A program made the translations under genes and the position numbers. Source: Siculibacillus sp. (GTDB taxonomy: Bacteria; Pseudomonadota; Alphaproteobacteria; Rhizobiales; Ancalomicrobiaceae). From it: a stretch of DNA of 34,135 bases. Positions 15,595-24,607 of this stretch are shown here, in pieces. The notes under the pieces were generated by a model. That model worked only from the letters and a program-made list of their open reading frames with translations. It was not told where the DNA came from and ran no database searches. The DNA is taken from assembly GCA_030247555.1 (NCBI GenBank), contig JAOTSD010000041.1, forward strand, positions 1 through 34,135. Reading direction: 5' to 3'. Numbering within the stretch: position 1 is the first letter of the stretch; each line of letters begins with the position of its first letter.

Positions 15595-16929
15595 ATGACC
15601 ACCCCCAACGACCTCAACGGACGCCTGCGCTTCTACGGTATCGACGACAAGACCCGGGACGAACTGGCGAAGAGCCTGCGCGCCGTCGAAAAGGAACTGT
15701 CGGCGATCGTCGACGCCTTCTACGGCCACGTCGGCGCAGTACCCGCCCTCGCCGCGCTGGTCGGCACGCGGAAACCGCAACTCGCAGCCGCCCAGATCAC
15801 CCATTGGACGCACCTCTTCTCCGGCGCCTTCGACGAGAGCTACCTCGCCTCGACCCGCGCCATCGCCGCCGCCCATGTGCGCATCGGGCTCGAGCCCGGC
15901 TGGTACATCGGTGGATACGCTTTCGTCCTCGATCGGCTGATCGAGACGCTCGGGCGGGCGAACCGGCTGAGCGGCCCGGGGGCGGCGCGGATGATCGGCG
16001 CGGTGAACAAGGCGGTCCTCCTCGACATGGATCTGGCGCTCTCCGTTTATTTCGAGGCCCGGGTCGCCGAAATCACCGCACGCCGCGAGGCGATGACGGA
16101 AGCCGTCCGTGATTTCGAGTCCCGCGCCGTGACCGTGCTGGCGAGTGTCGCCGAGGCCGGTCGGCAATTGCGCGGCACCGCCGCCGACATGAGCGACCGC
16201 GCGCGGATCAACACCGACAGCGCCCGCGCGGTGTCGCGTTCGGCCGACGAAGCCAGCGCCGCCGTCGGCGCTGGAGCCCGGGCGACCGAAGAGCTGGCGA
16301 GCTCGATCCAGGAGATCGGACGCCACGCCGCAACCTCGGTCGAGGTCGCCGCCCGCGCCCGTCGCGACGCCGAGACCACCAACGCCTCGGTCAACGTCCT
16401 CGCCGAAGCGGCGGAGAAGATCGGCTCGGTGGTCGGCCTCATCTCCGAAATCGCCGGCCAGACCAATCTCCTCGCCCTCAACGCCACCATCGAAGCGGCC
16501 CGCGCCGGCGAGGCCGGCCGCGGCTTCGCGGTCGTCGCCACCGAGGTGAAGAGTCTCGCCGGCCAGACCGCCCGGGCGACCGGCGAGATCACCACCCAGA
16601 TCGCCGCCATCCAGGAAGCGACCCGCCGCTCGGTGATCGAGATCGAATCGATCGGTGGAACCATCGCCGAGATCGCTTCCTATGCCGGCGCCATCGCCGG
16701 CGCGGTCGAGGAGCAGGCCTCGACCACCGCCGAGATGGCGGCCAACATCCAGGGGGCAGCCGCCAACACCGGAGCGGTGTCCGAGGCGATCGGCGATCTC
16801 GAGGCGGCGACCCGCACCGCCACCACCACCGCCGAGAAGACCCTCGACCTCGCCGAACGGCTGGAGAAGCAGGCGAGCGACCTGCGCGGCGATCTCGAGG
16901 ACTTCTTCCGCCGCGTCCTCACCGCCTGA
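15595..16929 (+). CDS. Globin-coupled chemoreceptor (HemAT-like)
   Basis: This 444-residue soluble receptor joins an N-terminal sensor globin (about residues 1-160) to an MCP signalling domain. The proximal heme histidine is probably His94, in [18 protein letters not shown], matching the H..IGL...WYIG pattern of globin-coupled sensors. The MCP part has the hairpin tip [20 protein letters not shown], followed by [20 protein letters not shown]. There is no membrane helix and no HAMP domain. HemAT proteins bind oxygen and steer aerotaxis through CheA. No che genes are adjacent. I chose the ATG at 15595, where homology begins; an in-frame ATG at 15556 has GGGAGG only one base before it, so a longer N-terminus remains possible. 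Confidence 0.92.
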   Translation: MTTPNDLNGRLRFYGIDDKTRDELAKSLRAVEKELSAIVDAFYGHVGAVPALAALVGTRKPQLAAAQITHWTHLFSGAFDESYLASTRAIAAAHVRIGLEPGWYIGGYAFVLDRLIETLGRANRLSGPGAARMIGAVNKAVLLDMDLALSVYFEARVAEITARREAMTEAVRDFESRAVTVLASVAEAGRQLRGTAADMSDRARINTDSARAVSRSADEASAAVGAGARATEELASSIQEIGRHAATSVEVAARARRDAETTNASVNVLAEAAEKIGSVVGLISEIAGQTNLLALNATIEAARAGEAGRGFAVVATEVKSLAGQTARATGEITTQIAAIQEATRRSVIEIESIGGTIAEIASYAGAIAGAVEEQASTTAEMAANIQGAAANTGAVSEAIGDLEAATRTATTTAEKTLDLAERLEKQASDLRGDLEDFFRRVLTA

Positions 16930-16972
16930 GGCGTCGCCGGACCGCGATGACGACGCCGCGAGCGGCGCGCGA

Positions 16973-16988
16973 GGCGATTGCAATCGCC
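16973..16988. promoter_or_regulatory. 16-bp perfect palindrome before a secreted-protein gene
   Basis: GGCGATTGCAATCGCC reads the same on both strands and has no loop, so it suits a dimeric DNA-binding protein better than a hairpin. It lies 43 bases after the chemoreceptor stop and 57 bases before the next start. It could be an operator, or chance. Confidence 0.35.
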
Positions 16989-17045
16989 ACCCCGCTCTCT
17001 CTACTGTCTCCCTCGGCGCGACGCTCGCGCCGGATCGGAGACGAC

Positions 17046-18533
17046 ATGCGCGTACGGCTCACACCCTTCCTGCGGGCGACGGCCGTCGCCGCCTTCCTCG
17101 CCTCTGCCCCCCTGCCCGCCGCCGCACAGGCCACGCCGGAGGAAGCCGCCCGCCTGCAGGCCATCGGCGAGCTCTATTTCGGCAAGTCGCCGGTCGGCGA
17201 AGCCGGTGTCGTGAAGGTCGAGCCCGAGGGCGACCATTATCGCGCCAGCCTCGACATCGCGGCCCTGTTGCGCCGCCTGGTGGCGCTCGCCCCCGACGAG
17301 GAGGCCAGGAAGCTCACCATCGACTGGGCGCCGGTGTCGACCGCTCTCGCCCCGCAACCCGACGGGCTGTGGCGCTTCTGGGACCATCGCATCGGCAAGC
17401 TCGTCACCGCCGTCGACGGCCAACGCACCGAAGTCGACGTCTCCGGCGTCGACTTCACCTCCATTCTGGACCCGGCGACCGGCGCCTCGCCGAAGCTCGA
17501 AGGTCGCTTCGCCCGGATCTCGGCGACCTCGACGATCAACAAGCCCGGCGAGGACATCTCGGTCTCCAGCGAGAACACCTCGGTCGACGTCGCCCTGTCC
17601 GGCTCCACCCGCCCCACCGGCACCCCCGGCGTACTCGACGCCGAGTTCCGCCAGATCACCGGTTCCCTCACCTACGGGCTGGGGATCACCGGCGGCGGAG
17701 CCAAGGGCGTGCCCGACATGCGCTTCACCCTGAACGGCGGCCGCCAGGAAGCCGCCCTCGGCATGCGTGGCTTCCGCAACGCCGCCCTCCTCGACCTGTG
17801 GGCCCATCTCGTCGCCCATCATTCGCGCGAGGATCTCACCACCGGCCAGGGAGCGCTCAAGGCCAAGATCGCCGCGGCCCTGCCGATCTTCGAGGACCTG
17901 CGCCAGAAGGTCGAAGGCAAGGACTTCTCCTTCGAGTCGGCTTTCGCGGTCGCCAACGCCGAGAAGGTGGCGATCGACCTCGATCTCGCCGGCCTCACCC
18001 GCGACGGCCGCTTCGGCATGGCGATCGGCGTCGCCGGCTTCCAGGCCTTCTCGATCTTCATGCCGAAATGGGCGAACAAGCTGATGCCGCGGGACATCGC
18101 GCTGGCCGGCCACGTCTCCGGCTACGACTTCGCCACCCCGATCTCCGTCTTCCTCGACGAAGCCGACTTCACCGCCACCAAGCCGCTGACCCCGGAGAAG
18201 GAGGCGCGGATCGCCACCCTCATGCTGCCGCGCGGCGCCGTCGACGTGAATCTCGACGGCAATCGTCTCGTCTCCGCCCTCTACGACGTGAGCCTCGACG
18301 GCCGCCTGAAGGCCGGCCCGACGGGCGCCAAGGGGGCGATCTCGGTGACGGCGCGCGGCATCGAGAAGGTCGCCGAGCATCTCGCCGCGCCCGGCGCGGA
18401 CGAATATGCCCGCGCCGCCGCCGGGATGATCGCCGTCGCCCGCGGTTTCGCCGAGCGCAAGGGCGACACTCTCGTCTGGCGCATCGACTTCGAAGGCGAA
18501 GCGGTCTCGGTCAACGGCAAGCCGCTGAAGTGA
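17046..18533 (+). CDS. Secreted protein of unknown function
   Basis: This 495-residue protein begins MRVRLTPFLRATAVAAFLAS and has a signal peptide with cleavage after Ala-Ala-Ala-Gln-Ala near residue 29, so it should be periplasmic. The mature chain is rich in alternating beta-type segments with Asp/Gly turns (for example VTAVDGQRTEVDVSGVDFTS and KVAIDLDLAGLTRDGRFGMA) and has no cysteine. It has the look of a long beta-sheet protein that could bind lipid or polysaccharide, but I recognise no family with confidence. The ATG at 17046 has CGGAG six or seven bases upstream. It stands between the chemoreceptor (116 bases away) and the chelatase gene, with its own hairpin at the end. Confidence 0.85.
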   Translation: MRVRLTPFLRATAVAAFLASAPLPAAAQATPEEAARLQAIGELYFGKSPVGEAGVVKVEPEGDHYRASLDIAALLRRLVALAPDEEARKLTIDWAPVSTALAPQPDGLWRFWDHRIGKLVTAVDGQRTEVDVSGVDFTSILDPATGASPKLEGRFARISATSTINKPGEDISVSSENTSVDVALSGSTRPTGTPGVLDAEFRQITGSLTYGLGITGGGAKGVPDMRFTLNGGRQEAALGMRGFRNAALLDLWAHLVAHHSREDLTTGQGALKAKIAAALPIFEDLRQKVEGKDFSFESAFAVANAEKVAIDLDLAGLTRDGRFGMAIGVAGFQAFSIFMPKWANKLMPRDIALAGHVSGYDFATPISVFLDEADFTATKPLTPEKEARIATLMLPRGAVDVNLDGNRLVSALYDVSLDGRLKAGPTGAKGAISVTARGIEKVAEHLAAPGADEYARAAAGMIAVARGFAERKGDTLVWRIDFEGEAVSVNGKPLK

Positions 18534-18543
18534 GGTTGGCGAC

Positions 18544-18572
18544 CGCCGCCGCTCCTTCCACGAGCGGCGGCG
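18544..18572 (+). terminator. Terminator hairpin of the secreted-protein gene
   Basis: CGCCGCCGCT (18544-18553) and AGCGGCGGCG (18563-18572) form a perfect 10-bp stem with a nine-base loop, starting ten bases after the stop. ACGCTTCCCTC follows, so the T-run is poor. Confidence 0.55.
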
Positions 18573-18610
18573 ACGCTTCCCTCTGGAAACCGCCGTGTCA
18601 CGTCCCATGT

Positions 18611-18641
18611 GGGAGAGTGGCCGAACCACCGGATCTCTCCC
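18611..18641 (+). promoter_or_regulatory. Leader hairpin abutting the chelatase start codon
   Basis: GGGAGAG (18611-18617) pairs with CTCTCCC (18635-18641), and TGG (18618-18620) with CCA (18626-18628), leaving only two bases before the ATG at 18644. The left arm holds the only purine-rich sequence that could act as a ribosome-binding site, and it would be buried in the stem. The fold may control translation; it matches no riboswitch class that I know. Confidence 0.4.
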
Positions 18642-18643
18642 GC

Positions 18644-19363
18644 ATGACCGAACACACCGCTCCGTCCGCCCTCCTCGTCGTCGCCCATGGCGACGGCGGC
18701 GCGGATCCGCGCGACGAGACCGTGCGCCGGCTCGCCGAGCGACTGGCGAAGCGCCTCGACCTGCCGGTCGACTGGGCGACGCTGAAGCGGCCGGAGACAT
18801 TCGCCGCGGCACGCGAACGCCTCGGCGTCGCCGCGAGCCGGGTTCTGGTCTACCCGCTGTTCATGGCCGCCGGCTTCTTCGTCCGGGTGAAACTGCCGAA
18901 ACTCCTCGCCGAGAACGGCTTCACCGACACCGAGCTCCTGCCGGTCTTCGGCCTCGACCCGCACCTCGTCGACCTCGTCGAGCACCGCCTGCGCTCGATC
19001 GCCTCGATGCAGGGCGGCCGCGAGCCGAAGGATTTCGCGATCGCCCTGATCGCCCACGGCTCGGCCTCCGGCGACACCGGTTCGCGAATGGCCTGCGAGG
19101 CGATCGCCGCCGATCTCGGTTATCGCCTCGGCACCACGCTCCACGTCGGCTTCATCGAGGAAGCCCCCTTCTTCGACGCGGTGATCGGCGCGGGCGCCGA
19201 GATCGTCGTCGGCCTCTTCGTCTCCGCCGGCACCCACGCCCTCGATGACGTCGCGGCGCTGGTGGCGAAGACGCCCACCGTGCTCCACCACGTCGCCACC
19301 GTCGGCGACGACGCCGGCGTGGCGGAGATGGTCGTGGCCGCGCTCGAGGGGGTGGCGGTGTAG
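18644..19363 (+). CDS. CbiX/SirB-type sirohydrochlorin chelatase
   Basis: This 239-residue protein has the two-half layout of long CbiX/SirB chelatases. The first half has [15 protein letters not shown] with His15 as probable metal and tetrapyrrole ligand; the second has [14 protein letters not shown] with His138. [20 protein letters not shown] lies between them. Such enzymes insert cobalt or iron into sirohydrochlorin in cobalamin or siroheme synthesis. The first motif reads AHGDGG where AHGSR is usual, so the metal is uncertain. The start at 18644 lacks a free ribosome-binding site because of the leader hairpin. CobP is encoded 3.7 kb away. Confidence 0.82.
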   Translation: MTEHTAPSALLVVAHGDGGADPRDETVRRLAERLAKRLDLPVDWATLKRPETFAAARERLGVAASRVLVYPLFMAAGFFVRVKLPKLLAENGFTDTELLPVFGLDPHLVDLVEHRLRSIASMQGGREPKDFAIALIAHGSASGDTGSRMACEAIAADLGYRLGTTLHVGFIEEAPFFDAVIGAGAEIVVGLFVSAGTHALDDVAALVAKTPTVLHHVATVGDDAGVAEMVVAALEGVAV

Positions 19364-19440
19364 GGCGGAATGGCCGGTTCGCCCCACGGCAGGGCGTTCC
19401 TGCGAATGAGGCGATCGTTTTGCGCCCTCTCCCTCCACTC

Positions 19441-19527
19441 GTCATCCCCGGGCTCGACCCGGGGGACTCATGCGCGGCTTCGGCCGCCGCCATGCCGCCG
19501 GGTTGCCGGGTCGAGCCCGGCAATGAC
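19441..19527. repeat. Intergenic palindromic repeat element
   Basis: Outer arms at 19441-19465 (GTCATCCCCGGGCTCGACCC...) and 19503-19527 are imperfect inverted copies of 25 bases. The right arm also folds on itself (TTGCCGGG/CCCGGCAA). The centre is a GC-rich spacer. Elements of this GTCAT...CCGGGCTCGACCCGG form are common between genes in Hyphomicrobiales as I recall them. It fills most of the 284-base gap between the chelatase gene and rimO. Confidence 0.75.
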
Positions 19528-19647
19528 GGGGGGCGAGGCCTCGCGAACCTCGAATGCAGGAGCGGAGCGGAAATCCTCACCCGCCGAATCCGCTCCCTCT
19601 TCCCCCGCACTTGCAATCCCGCCCGTTCCGCCCCAATTGTCGCGGCC

Positions 19648-20997
19648 ATGACCGACACCGCGACCAAGCCCGCCGCACACGACGCCCGTGCGCCCAAGAT
19701 CTCTTTCGTCAGCCTCGGCTGCCCGAAGAACCTCGTCGACAGCGAACGCATCGTCACCCACCTGCGCTCCGAGGGCTACGAGCTGACCAGGACACATGCC
19801 GGGGCCGACGTGGTGGTGGTCAACACCTGCGGCTTCCTCGACAGTGCCAAGGCCGAGAGCCTCGCGGCGATCGGCAAGGCCATGGCCGAGAACGGCAAGG
19901 TCATCGTCACCGGCTGCATGGGCACCGAGGCCGGCGAGATCGAGGCGCAGTATCCGAACCTCCTCGCCATCACCAGGCCGCAGGCCTACGACAGCGTCGT
20001 CGAGGCGGTGCACGCCGCGGTGCCGCCGGCTCACGACCCCTTCGTCGATCTGGTGCCGCCGCAGGGCATCCGCTTCACCCCGCGCCACTACGCCTATCTC
20101 AAGATTTCCGAGGGTTGCTCCAACCGCTGCACCTTCTGCATCATCCCGCACCTGCGCGGCGATCTCGTCTCGCGGCCGGCGAACGAGGTGCTGCGTGAGG
20201 CGGAGAAGCTGGTGAAGGCGGGGGTCAAGGAACTGCTCGTCGTCTCGCAGGACACCTCCGCCTACGGCCAGGACCTGCGCTACGCCACGAGCCCGTGGCA
20301 GGACCGCGAGGTCCGCGCCAAGTTCGTCGACATCGCCCGCGAACTCGGGCGATTGGGCGTCTGGGTCCGCCTCCACTACGTCTACCCCTATCCGCACGTC
20401 GACGAGGTGATGGAACTGATGGCGGAGGGCGGAATCCTCCCCTATCTCGACATCCCGCTCCAACACGCCGCAACACCCGTCCTGAAGGCGATGAAGCGCC
20501 CGGCGGCACAGGAGAAGACGCTGGAGCGGATCGCCGGCTGGCGTCGGCAGGTGCCGGACCTCGCGATCCGATCGAGCTTCATCGTCGGCTTTCCCGGCGA
20601 GACCGAGGACGACTTCCGGGTCCTGCTCGACTGGCTCACCGAGGCCAAGCTCGATCGCGTCGGCGCATTCAGGTACGAGGCGGTGAAGGGCGCCACCGCC
20701 AACGAACTCCCCGGCGCGGTGGCGGAGGAGGTCAAGCAGGAGCGCTGGAACCGGCTGATGGCGCACCAGCAGCCGATCGCCGCGCACATCCAGAAGGGCC
20801 GCATCGGCCGCCGCTTGGCCGTCATCGTCGACGAGGTCGGCCCGACGGTGGCCAAGGGCCGCACCAAGTGGGATGCCCCCGAGATCGACGGCAGCGTCCA
20901 CATCGCGACGCACCGCCCACTCCGGGCCGGCGAGATCGTCACCGTGAAGATCGAGGCGGCCGACACCTATGATCTGAAGGGCACGGCGGTGGGGTGA
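19648..20997 (+). CDS. rimO: Ribosomal protein S12 methylthiotransferase RimO
   Basis: This 449-residue radical-SAM enzyme adds a methylthio group to a conserved aspartate of ribosomal protein S12. The N-terminal domain binds one iron-sulfur cluster through Cys25 ([12 protein letters not shown]), Cys61 (NTCGF) and Cys90 (GCMG). The radical-SAM cluster ligands are Cys157, Cys161 and Cys164 in [18 protein letters not shown] distinguishes RimO from the tRNA enzyme MiaB. The C-terminal TRAM domain (from about residue 380) recognises the substrate. The ATG at 19648 gives the usual short extension before [11 protein letters not shown]; no strong ribosome-binding site is visible. Confidence 0.96.
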   Translation: MTDTATKPAAHDARAPKISFVSLGCPKNLVDSERIVTHLRSEGYELTRTHAGADVVVVNTCGFLDSAKAESLAAIGKAMAENGKVIVTGCMGTEAGEIEAQYPNLLAITRPQAYDSVVEAVHAAVPPAHDPFVDLVPPQGIRFTPRHYAYLKISEGCSNRCTFCIIPHLRGDLVSRPANEVLREAEKLVKAGVKELLVVSQDTSAYGQDLRYATSPWQDREVRAKFVDIARELGRLGVWVRLHYVYPYPHVDEVMELMAEGGILPYLDIPLQHAATPVLKAMKRPAAQEKTLERIAGWRRQVPDLAIRSSFIVGFPGETEDDFRVLLDWLTEAKLDRVGAFRYEAVKGATANELPGAVAEEVKQERWNRLMAHQQPIAAHIQKGRIGRRLAVIVDEVGPTVAKGRTKWDAPEIDGSVHIATHRPLRAGEIVTVKIEAADTYDLKGTAVG

Positions 20998-21000
20998 GGC

Positions 21001-21026
21001 GGCGAACGCTCCTTCAGGAGGTCGCC
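21001..21026. terminator. Shared terminator of rimO and the hydrolase gene
   Basis: GGCGA (21001-21005) and CTCCT (21009-21013) pair with AGGAG (21016-21020) and TCGCC (21022-21026). The stem begins three bases after the rimO stop and overlaps the stop of the convergent hydrolase gene. TTCC follows on the plus strand. Confidence 0.5.
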
Positions 21027-21643
21027 TTCCCTCCCGCCGCCACCACGAGGAACGCCAGCCCGGCCTTCGCCACGGCGAGATCGATGCCGTGGCCGCCGCC
21101 CGGAAGGCGGACGAGGTCGACCCGCGCCCCGGCCGTCGCCAGAGCCTCGCGGGTCCGCTCCGCCTCGTCGATCGCGATCACCGTATCCGCCTCGCCGTGG
21201 ACGACCCGCGCGGAAAACCCGTCGAGCCGCCGCCCGAGCGGGGCCGCCAGTCGCGTCGCCATCGCCAGGAGCCCGGCGAAATCGCGCCCACGTCGCAACG
21301 CGTCGAGCGCCATCGAGCCGCCCTGCGAGAACCCGGCGAGCACCGTGCGACCAGCGCTCGTCCCCACCTCGGCGATCGTCTCGTCGATCACCGCGTCGAA
21401 GGCCGCCCCCGCCGCCGCGACCCGTGCGGCGCGAGTCTCGGCCGTCACCCCGACGATCGAGTACCACTGACGGAAGCGCCGGTCCTCGTCATGATCGAAG
21501 GGACCGTCGGGCGCGACCACGCGCACCCCGTTGAGCCGTCGCGCCCAGGCCCGCGCGATCGGCGCCAGGCCCGCACCGCGCGAGCCGACCCCGTGCAACA
21601 GGATCACCAGATCGACCCGCCGCGCGGCGTCGGGCGTGCTCAT
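21014..21643 (-). CDS. Alpha/beta hydrolase, carboxylesterase/phospholipase type
   Basis: This 209-residue serine hydrolase has the nucleophile Ser106 in LAGFSQGGS, Asp153 in HGEADTVI and His185 in GGGHGID, a complete catalytic triad. LLHGVGSRGAGLAPIARAW contributes the oxyanion region. The family (YpfH, carboxylesterase 2) cleaves short esters or lysophospholipids; the substrate here is unknown. The ATG at 21643 follows GTGAGGGGCGAGGGGCC. It lies 13 bases after the quinone oxidoreductase stop on the same strand, so the two are probably co-transcribed. No signal peptide is seen. Confidence 0.9.
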   Translation of the reverse strand: MSTPDAARRVDLVILLHGVGSRGAGLAPIARAWARRLNGVRVVAPDGPFDHDEDRRFRQWYSIVGVTAETRAARVAAAGAAFDAVIDETIAEVGTSAGRTVLAGFSQGGSMALDALRRGRDFAGLLAMATRLAAPLGRRLDGFSARVVHGEADTVIAIDEAERTREALATAGARVDLVRLPGGGHGIDLAVAKAGLAFLVVAAGGKATS

Positions 21644-21656
21644 GGCCCCTCGCCCC

Positions 21657-22634
21657 TCACGGCGCCAGAACCATCGATCCCGTCGTCGCCCGGGCCTCCA
21701 GCGCCCGGTGGGCATCGGCGGCATCGGCGAGCTTCCAGACCTTCGACAGCGGGATCTCCACTGCCCCCGAGGCGATCACCGCGAAGAGATCGGCGGCGAT
21801 CTCCTCCAGCACGGCGCGCGGGCCGATGTGGGTGAAGAGCGTCTGCCGGGTGGCGAAGAGCGAGCCGCGCGAAGCCAGTTCCTGCAGCGAGAACGGCGGT
21901 ACCGGACCGGAGGCGTTGCCGAAGGAGCAGAACAGGCCGAAAGGCTTCAGACAATCGAGCGATTTCGGGAACGTGTCCTTGCCGACCGAATCGTAGACGA
22001 CGTCGACGCCCTTGCCGCCGGTGATCTCCTTCACCGCCGCGACGAAATCGTCCTTCCGGTAGTCGATGACGTGGTCGTAGCCGCGCGTCTTCGCCAACGC
22101 CACCTTGTCCGGCCCGCCGGCGGTGCCGATCACCGTGGCGCCGAGATGCTTCGCCCATTGGCCGGCGATCTGGCCGACGCCGCCCGCCGCGGCGTGGAAC
22201 AGCAGCACCGTCCCCGGCCCCACCCGGAAGGTGCGCTTCAGCAGGTACTGCGCCGTCATGCCCTTGAGCATCGCCGCGGCGGCGATCTCGTCGGCGACGC
22301 CGTCGGGGATCTTCACCAGCCGATCGGCCGGCACGTTTCGCTCCTCGGCATAGGAGCCGAGCGGCCCGACATAGGCGACGCGGTCGCCGACCGCGACGCT
22401 CGTCACCCCCTCGCCGATCGCCATCACCGTGCCGGCACCCTCGTTGCCGGGAACGAGCGGCAGACCCGCCGGCGCCGGGTAGAGACCGGAGCGGAAATAG
22501 CAGTCGATGAAGTTGAGACCGATCGCCGCGTGACGCACCCGCGCCTCGCCCGGCTTCGGCGCCGGGACGTCGAAACTCTCGTAGCGCAACACCTCGGGAC
22601 CGCCGATCTCATGGATGCGAATGCCGTTGACCAT
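21657..22634 (-). CDS. qor: NADPH:quinone oxidoreductase
   Basis: This 325-residue member of the zinc-free medium-chain dehydrogenase family has the GroES-like N-terminal half (GLNFIDCYFRSGLYPAP, then PLVPGNEGAG) and a Rossmann half with the nucleotide motif AAAGGVGQIAGQWAKHLGA. The structural and catalytic zinc cysteines of alcohol dehydrogenases are absent, as expected for quinone reductases. It would reduce quinones with NADPH in the cytoplasm. GGGAGGAGACGAC before the ATG at 22634 is an excellent ribosome-binding site. It precedes the hydrolase gene in an apparent two-gene unit. Confidence 0.93.
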   Translation of the reverse strand: MVNGIRIHEIGGPEVLRYESFDVPAPKPGEARVRHAAIGLNFIDCYFRSGLYPAPAGLPLVPGNEGAGTVMAIGEGVTSVAVGDRVAYVGPLGSYAEERNVPADRLVKIPDGVADEIAAAAMLKGMTAQYLLKRTFRVGPGTVLLFHAAAGGVGQIAGQWAKHLGATVIGTAGGPDKVALAKTRGYDHVIDYRKDDFVAAVKEITGGKGVDVVYDSVGKDTFPKSLDCLKPFGLFCSFGNASGPVPPFSLQELASRGSLFATRQTLFTHIGPRAVLEEIAADLFAVIASGAVEIPLSKVWKLADAADAHRALEARATTGSMVLAP

Positions 22635-22710
22635 GTCGTCTCCTCCCTGATGAGCGACCGTCGCCGCCCGGTTCCGCGAGGGGGCGGCACACCGCCTCCG
22701 ATCCCCCGCG

Positions 22711-23448
22711 TCACTCCGTCTCGCGGCGCTTCGCCTTGCGGCTCTTGGCCAGGATGTTGAGCGCTTCGACGCCGGCCGAGAAGGCCATCGCCGCATAGAT
22801 GTAGCCGCGCTCGAGATGGAAGCCGAGACCGTCGGCGACCAGCGCGATGCCGATCAAGAGCAGGAAGGCCAGCGCCAGAACCTTGGTGGTCGGATGGCGA
22901 TGGATGAACGCCGACACCGGGCCGGAGGCGACGTACATGACGCCGACCGCGATGATCACCGCGGTGATCATCACCCAGACGTCCTGCGCGAGGCCGACGG
23001 CGGTGATGATCGAATCGAGCGAGAAGACGATGTCGATGATGATGATCTGACCGACCACCGCGGCGAAGGCGTTGGAGGCGGCGTGCGCCATCTCGCCCGG
23101 CGCATCCTCTTCCACTTCTTCGTGGATGTGGTTGACCGCCTTGTAGATCAGGAAGGCGCCGCCGACGATCAGAATCATGTCCTTGATCGACAGCGGATGG
23201 CCGAAGAGCACCGTCACCGGGTCCTTGAGCTGGACGATCCAGGAGATGGCGAAGAGCAGCGCGATGCGGAAGCCGAGAGCGAGGGCGAGGCCGAGCTTGC
23301 GCGCCTTGGCGGCTTCCTCGCGGTTCAGATGGGCCGTCGCCACCGACAGGAACACGACGTTGTCGATGCCGAGAACGATCTCGAGCACGGTCAACGTGAC
23401 GAGACTGGCCCACACGGCCGGATCGGAGAGGAGGGCGACGAGGTCCAT
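22711..23448 (-). CDS. TerC-family integral membrane protein
   Basis: This 245-residue inner-membrane protein has seven or so hydrophobic segments and both TerC signature motifs: LEIVLGIDNVVFLSV near residue 20 and IIDIVFSLDSIITAVGL in the middle. The acidic residues in these motifs lie in membrane helices and are thought to carry metal ions. Family members export manganese or contribute to tellurite resistance and metal supply to secreted enzymes. The C-terminus is short and basic (KSRKAKRRE). AAGGAT upstream of the ATG at 23448 is a fair ribosome-binding site. Only 23 bases separate it from the DUF2182 gene, so the two are probably one unit. Confidence 0.92.
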   Translation of the reverse strand: MDLVALLSDPAVWASLVTLTVLEIVLGIDNVVFLSVATAHLNREEAAKARKLGLALALGFRIALLFAISWIVQLKDPVTVLFGHPLSIKDMILIVGGAFLIYKAVNHIHEEVEEDAPGEMAHAASNAFAAVVGQIIIIDIVFSLDSIITAVGLAQDVWVMITAVIIAVGVMYVASGPVSAFIHRHPTTKVLALAFLLLIGIALVADGLGFHLERGYIYAAMAFSAGVEALNILAKSRKAKRRETE

Positions 23449-23471
23449 GGGGTATCCTTGCGAGGCGGCGA

Positions 23472-24434
23472 TCAGAGAAGGTGGAAACGGGTGAGGAGGA
23501 CGGTGCCGACCGGCGAGATCAGGACGAGCGCGGCGCCCCACAGGAGCAGCACCACGCCGACCAGCCGCGGCACGAGGAGCGAGAAGGTCACCTTCTCGAC
23601 CACCATCACCGCGCCGATGATCGCGATCCACACCACGTTCATGACGCCGACGGCGAACATCACCACCATCAGCGCCCAGCAGCAGCCGAGGCAGTCGAGC
23701 CCCTGTTCGACGCCCTGGCGGAACACGCCCGCCGGCCGCGCCGTCCAGTTGTCGGCGAAATAGGGCGCCGGATAGCGGCAGCGGGTGAGGCAGCCCATCT
23801 TCAGCGGCGAGAACTGATAGAGGCCCGCCGCGAGCAGCGTGGTGCCGGCGAGGAGTTGGCTCGCAGTCGTCCCCGCCGGGGTCAGCACGCGCAACTGCGT
23901 CAGAACCGCCTGCCCGACCGTGGCGACGAGGGCGAAGGCGACCCAGATCGTGAGATAGCCGGCGGCGAGGAGCAACGGCGAGGCGGTGGCCTCGCCCGCC
24001 GCACGCTTGTCTTCCGCCAAAGAGGCGAAGGAGGTCAACACCGGCGCGGCGCTGGGCAGCATCATGGCGAAGACCATCGCCACCCACATGGCGAAGACGG
24101 CGAGCGCGTCGCCGAGGCTCCACGCCTCGCCCGTCGGCCCGCACAGCACCGTCAACGCCGCCCGCATCTCGGGCGTCAACTCGGCGAAGCCGTTGAGCCG
24201 GTTGAAGAAGCCCATGCCCGGGCCGAGCGCGGTCATGTCGGTGGTGGCGAGCATGCCGACCACCATCGCCGCGAGCCAGATCCAGCCGACGCCGGCTCCG
24301 ATCGCCACCGCCGCCCACACCACGACCTTCGGTCGGCGCAGGAAGGTGAAACGTCGCGACGCGCCGTCGTCGACCGACGACGCCGCCTCCCCCTCGTTCC
24401 GGCCCCCGCCGGTCGATCCGACATGCGCATCCAT
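23472..24434 (-). CDS. DUF2182 membrane protein
   Basis: This 320-residue polytopic protein has about seven hydrophobic segments. Family marks visible are FAMMLPSAAPV, LYQFSPLKMGCLTRCRYP and GLDCLGCCWALM, a cysteine-rich set suggesting metal binding in or near the membrane. DUF2182 proteins are described as predicted metal-binding membrane proteins without a settled function. The ATG at 24434 gives a short soluble N-terminus before the first helix near residue 36; an upstream GTG at 24440 with GGAAGG ahead of it is an alternative start. It lies just upstream of terC on the same strand and is divergent from the UbiH-type gene. Confidence 0.85.
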   Translation of the reverse strand: MDAHVGSTGGGRNEGEAASSVDDGASRRFTFLRRPKVVVWAAVAIGAGVGWIWLAAMVVGMLATTDMTALGPGMGFFNRLNGFAELTPEMRAALTVLCGPTGEAWSLGDALAVFAMWVAMVFAMMLPSAAPVLTSFASLAEDKRAAGEATASPLLLAAGYLTIWVAFALVATVGQAVLTQLRVLTPAGTTASQLLAGTTLLAAGLYQFSPLKMGCLTRCRYPAPYFADNWTARPAGVFRQGVEQGLDCLGCCWALMVVMFAVGVMNVVWIAIIGAVMVVEKVTFSLLVPRLVGVVLLLWGAALVLISPVGTVLLTRFHLL

Positions 24435-24607
24435 GACCACCGAGATGGGCCTTCCCGCGGCCGCTGGCAAGTCCCCCCTCGCACGAGGCGACAGCGGCGC
24501 GCCGTCCGGTTATAGGTGACCATCCGAGGTCGCGGCGTCGCTCCCCCCTCCCATATGAGGAGAGAGCCGATCGCCCGCCCCGGACCCCGCGTTTCAGGAG
24601 CCCGCCC

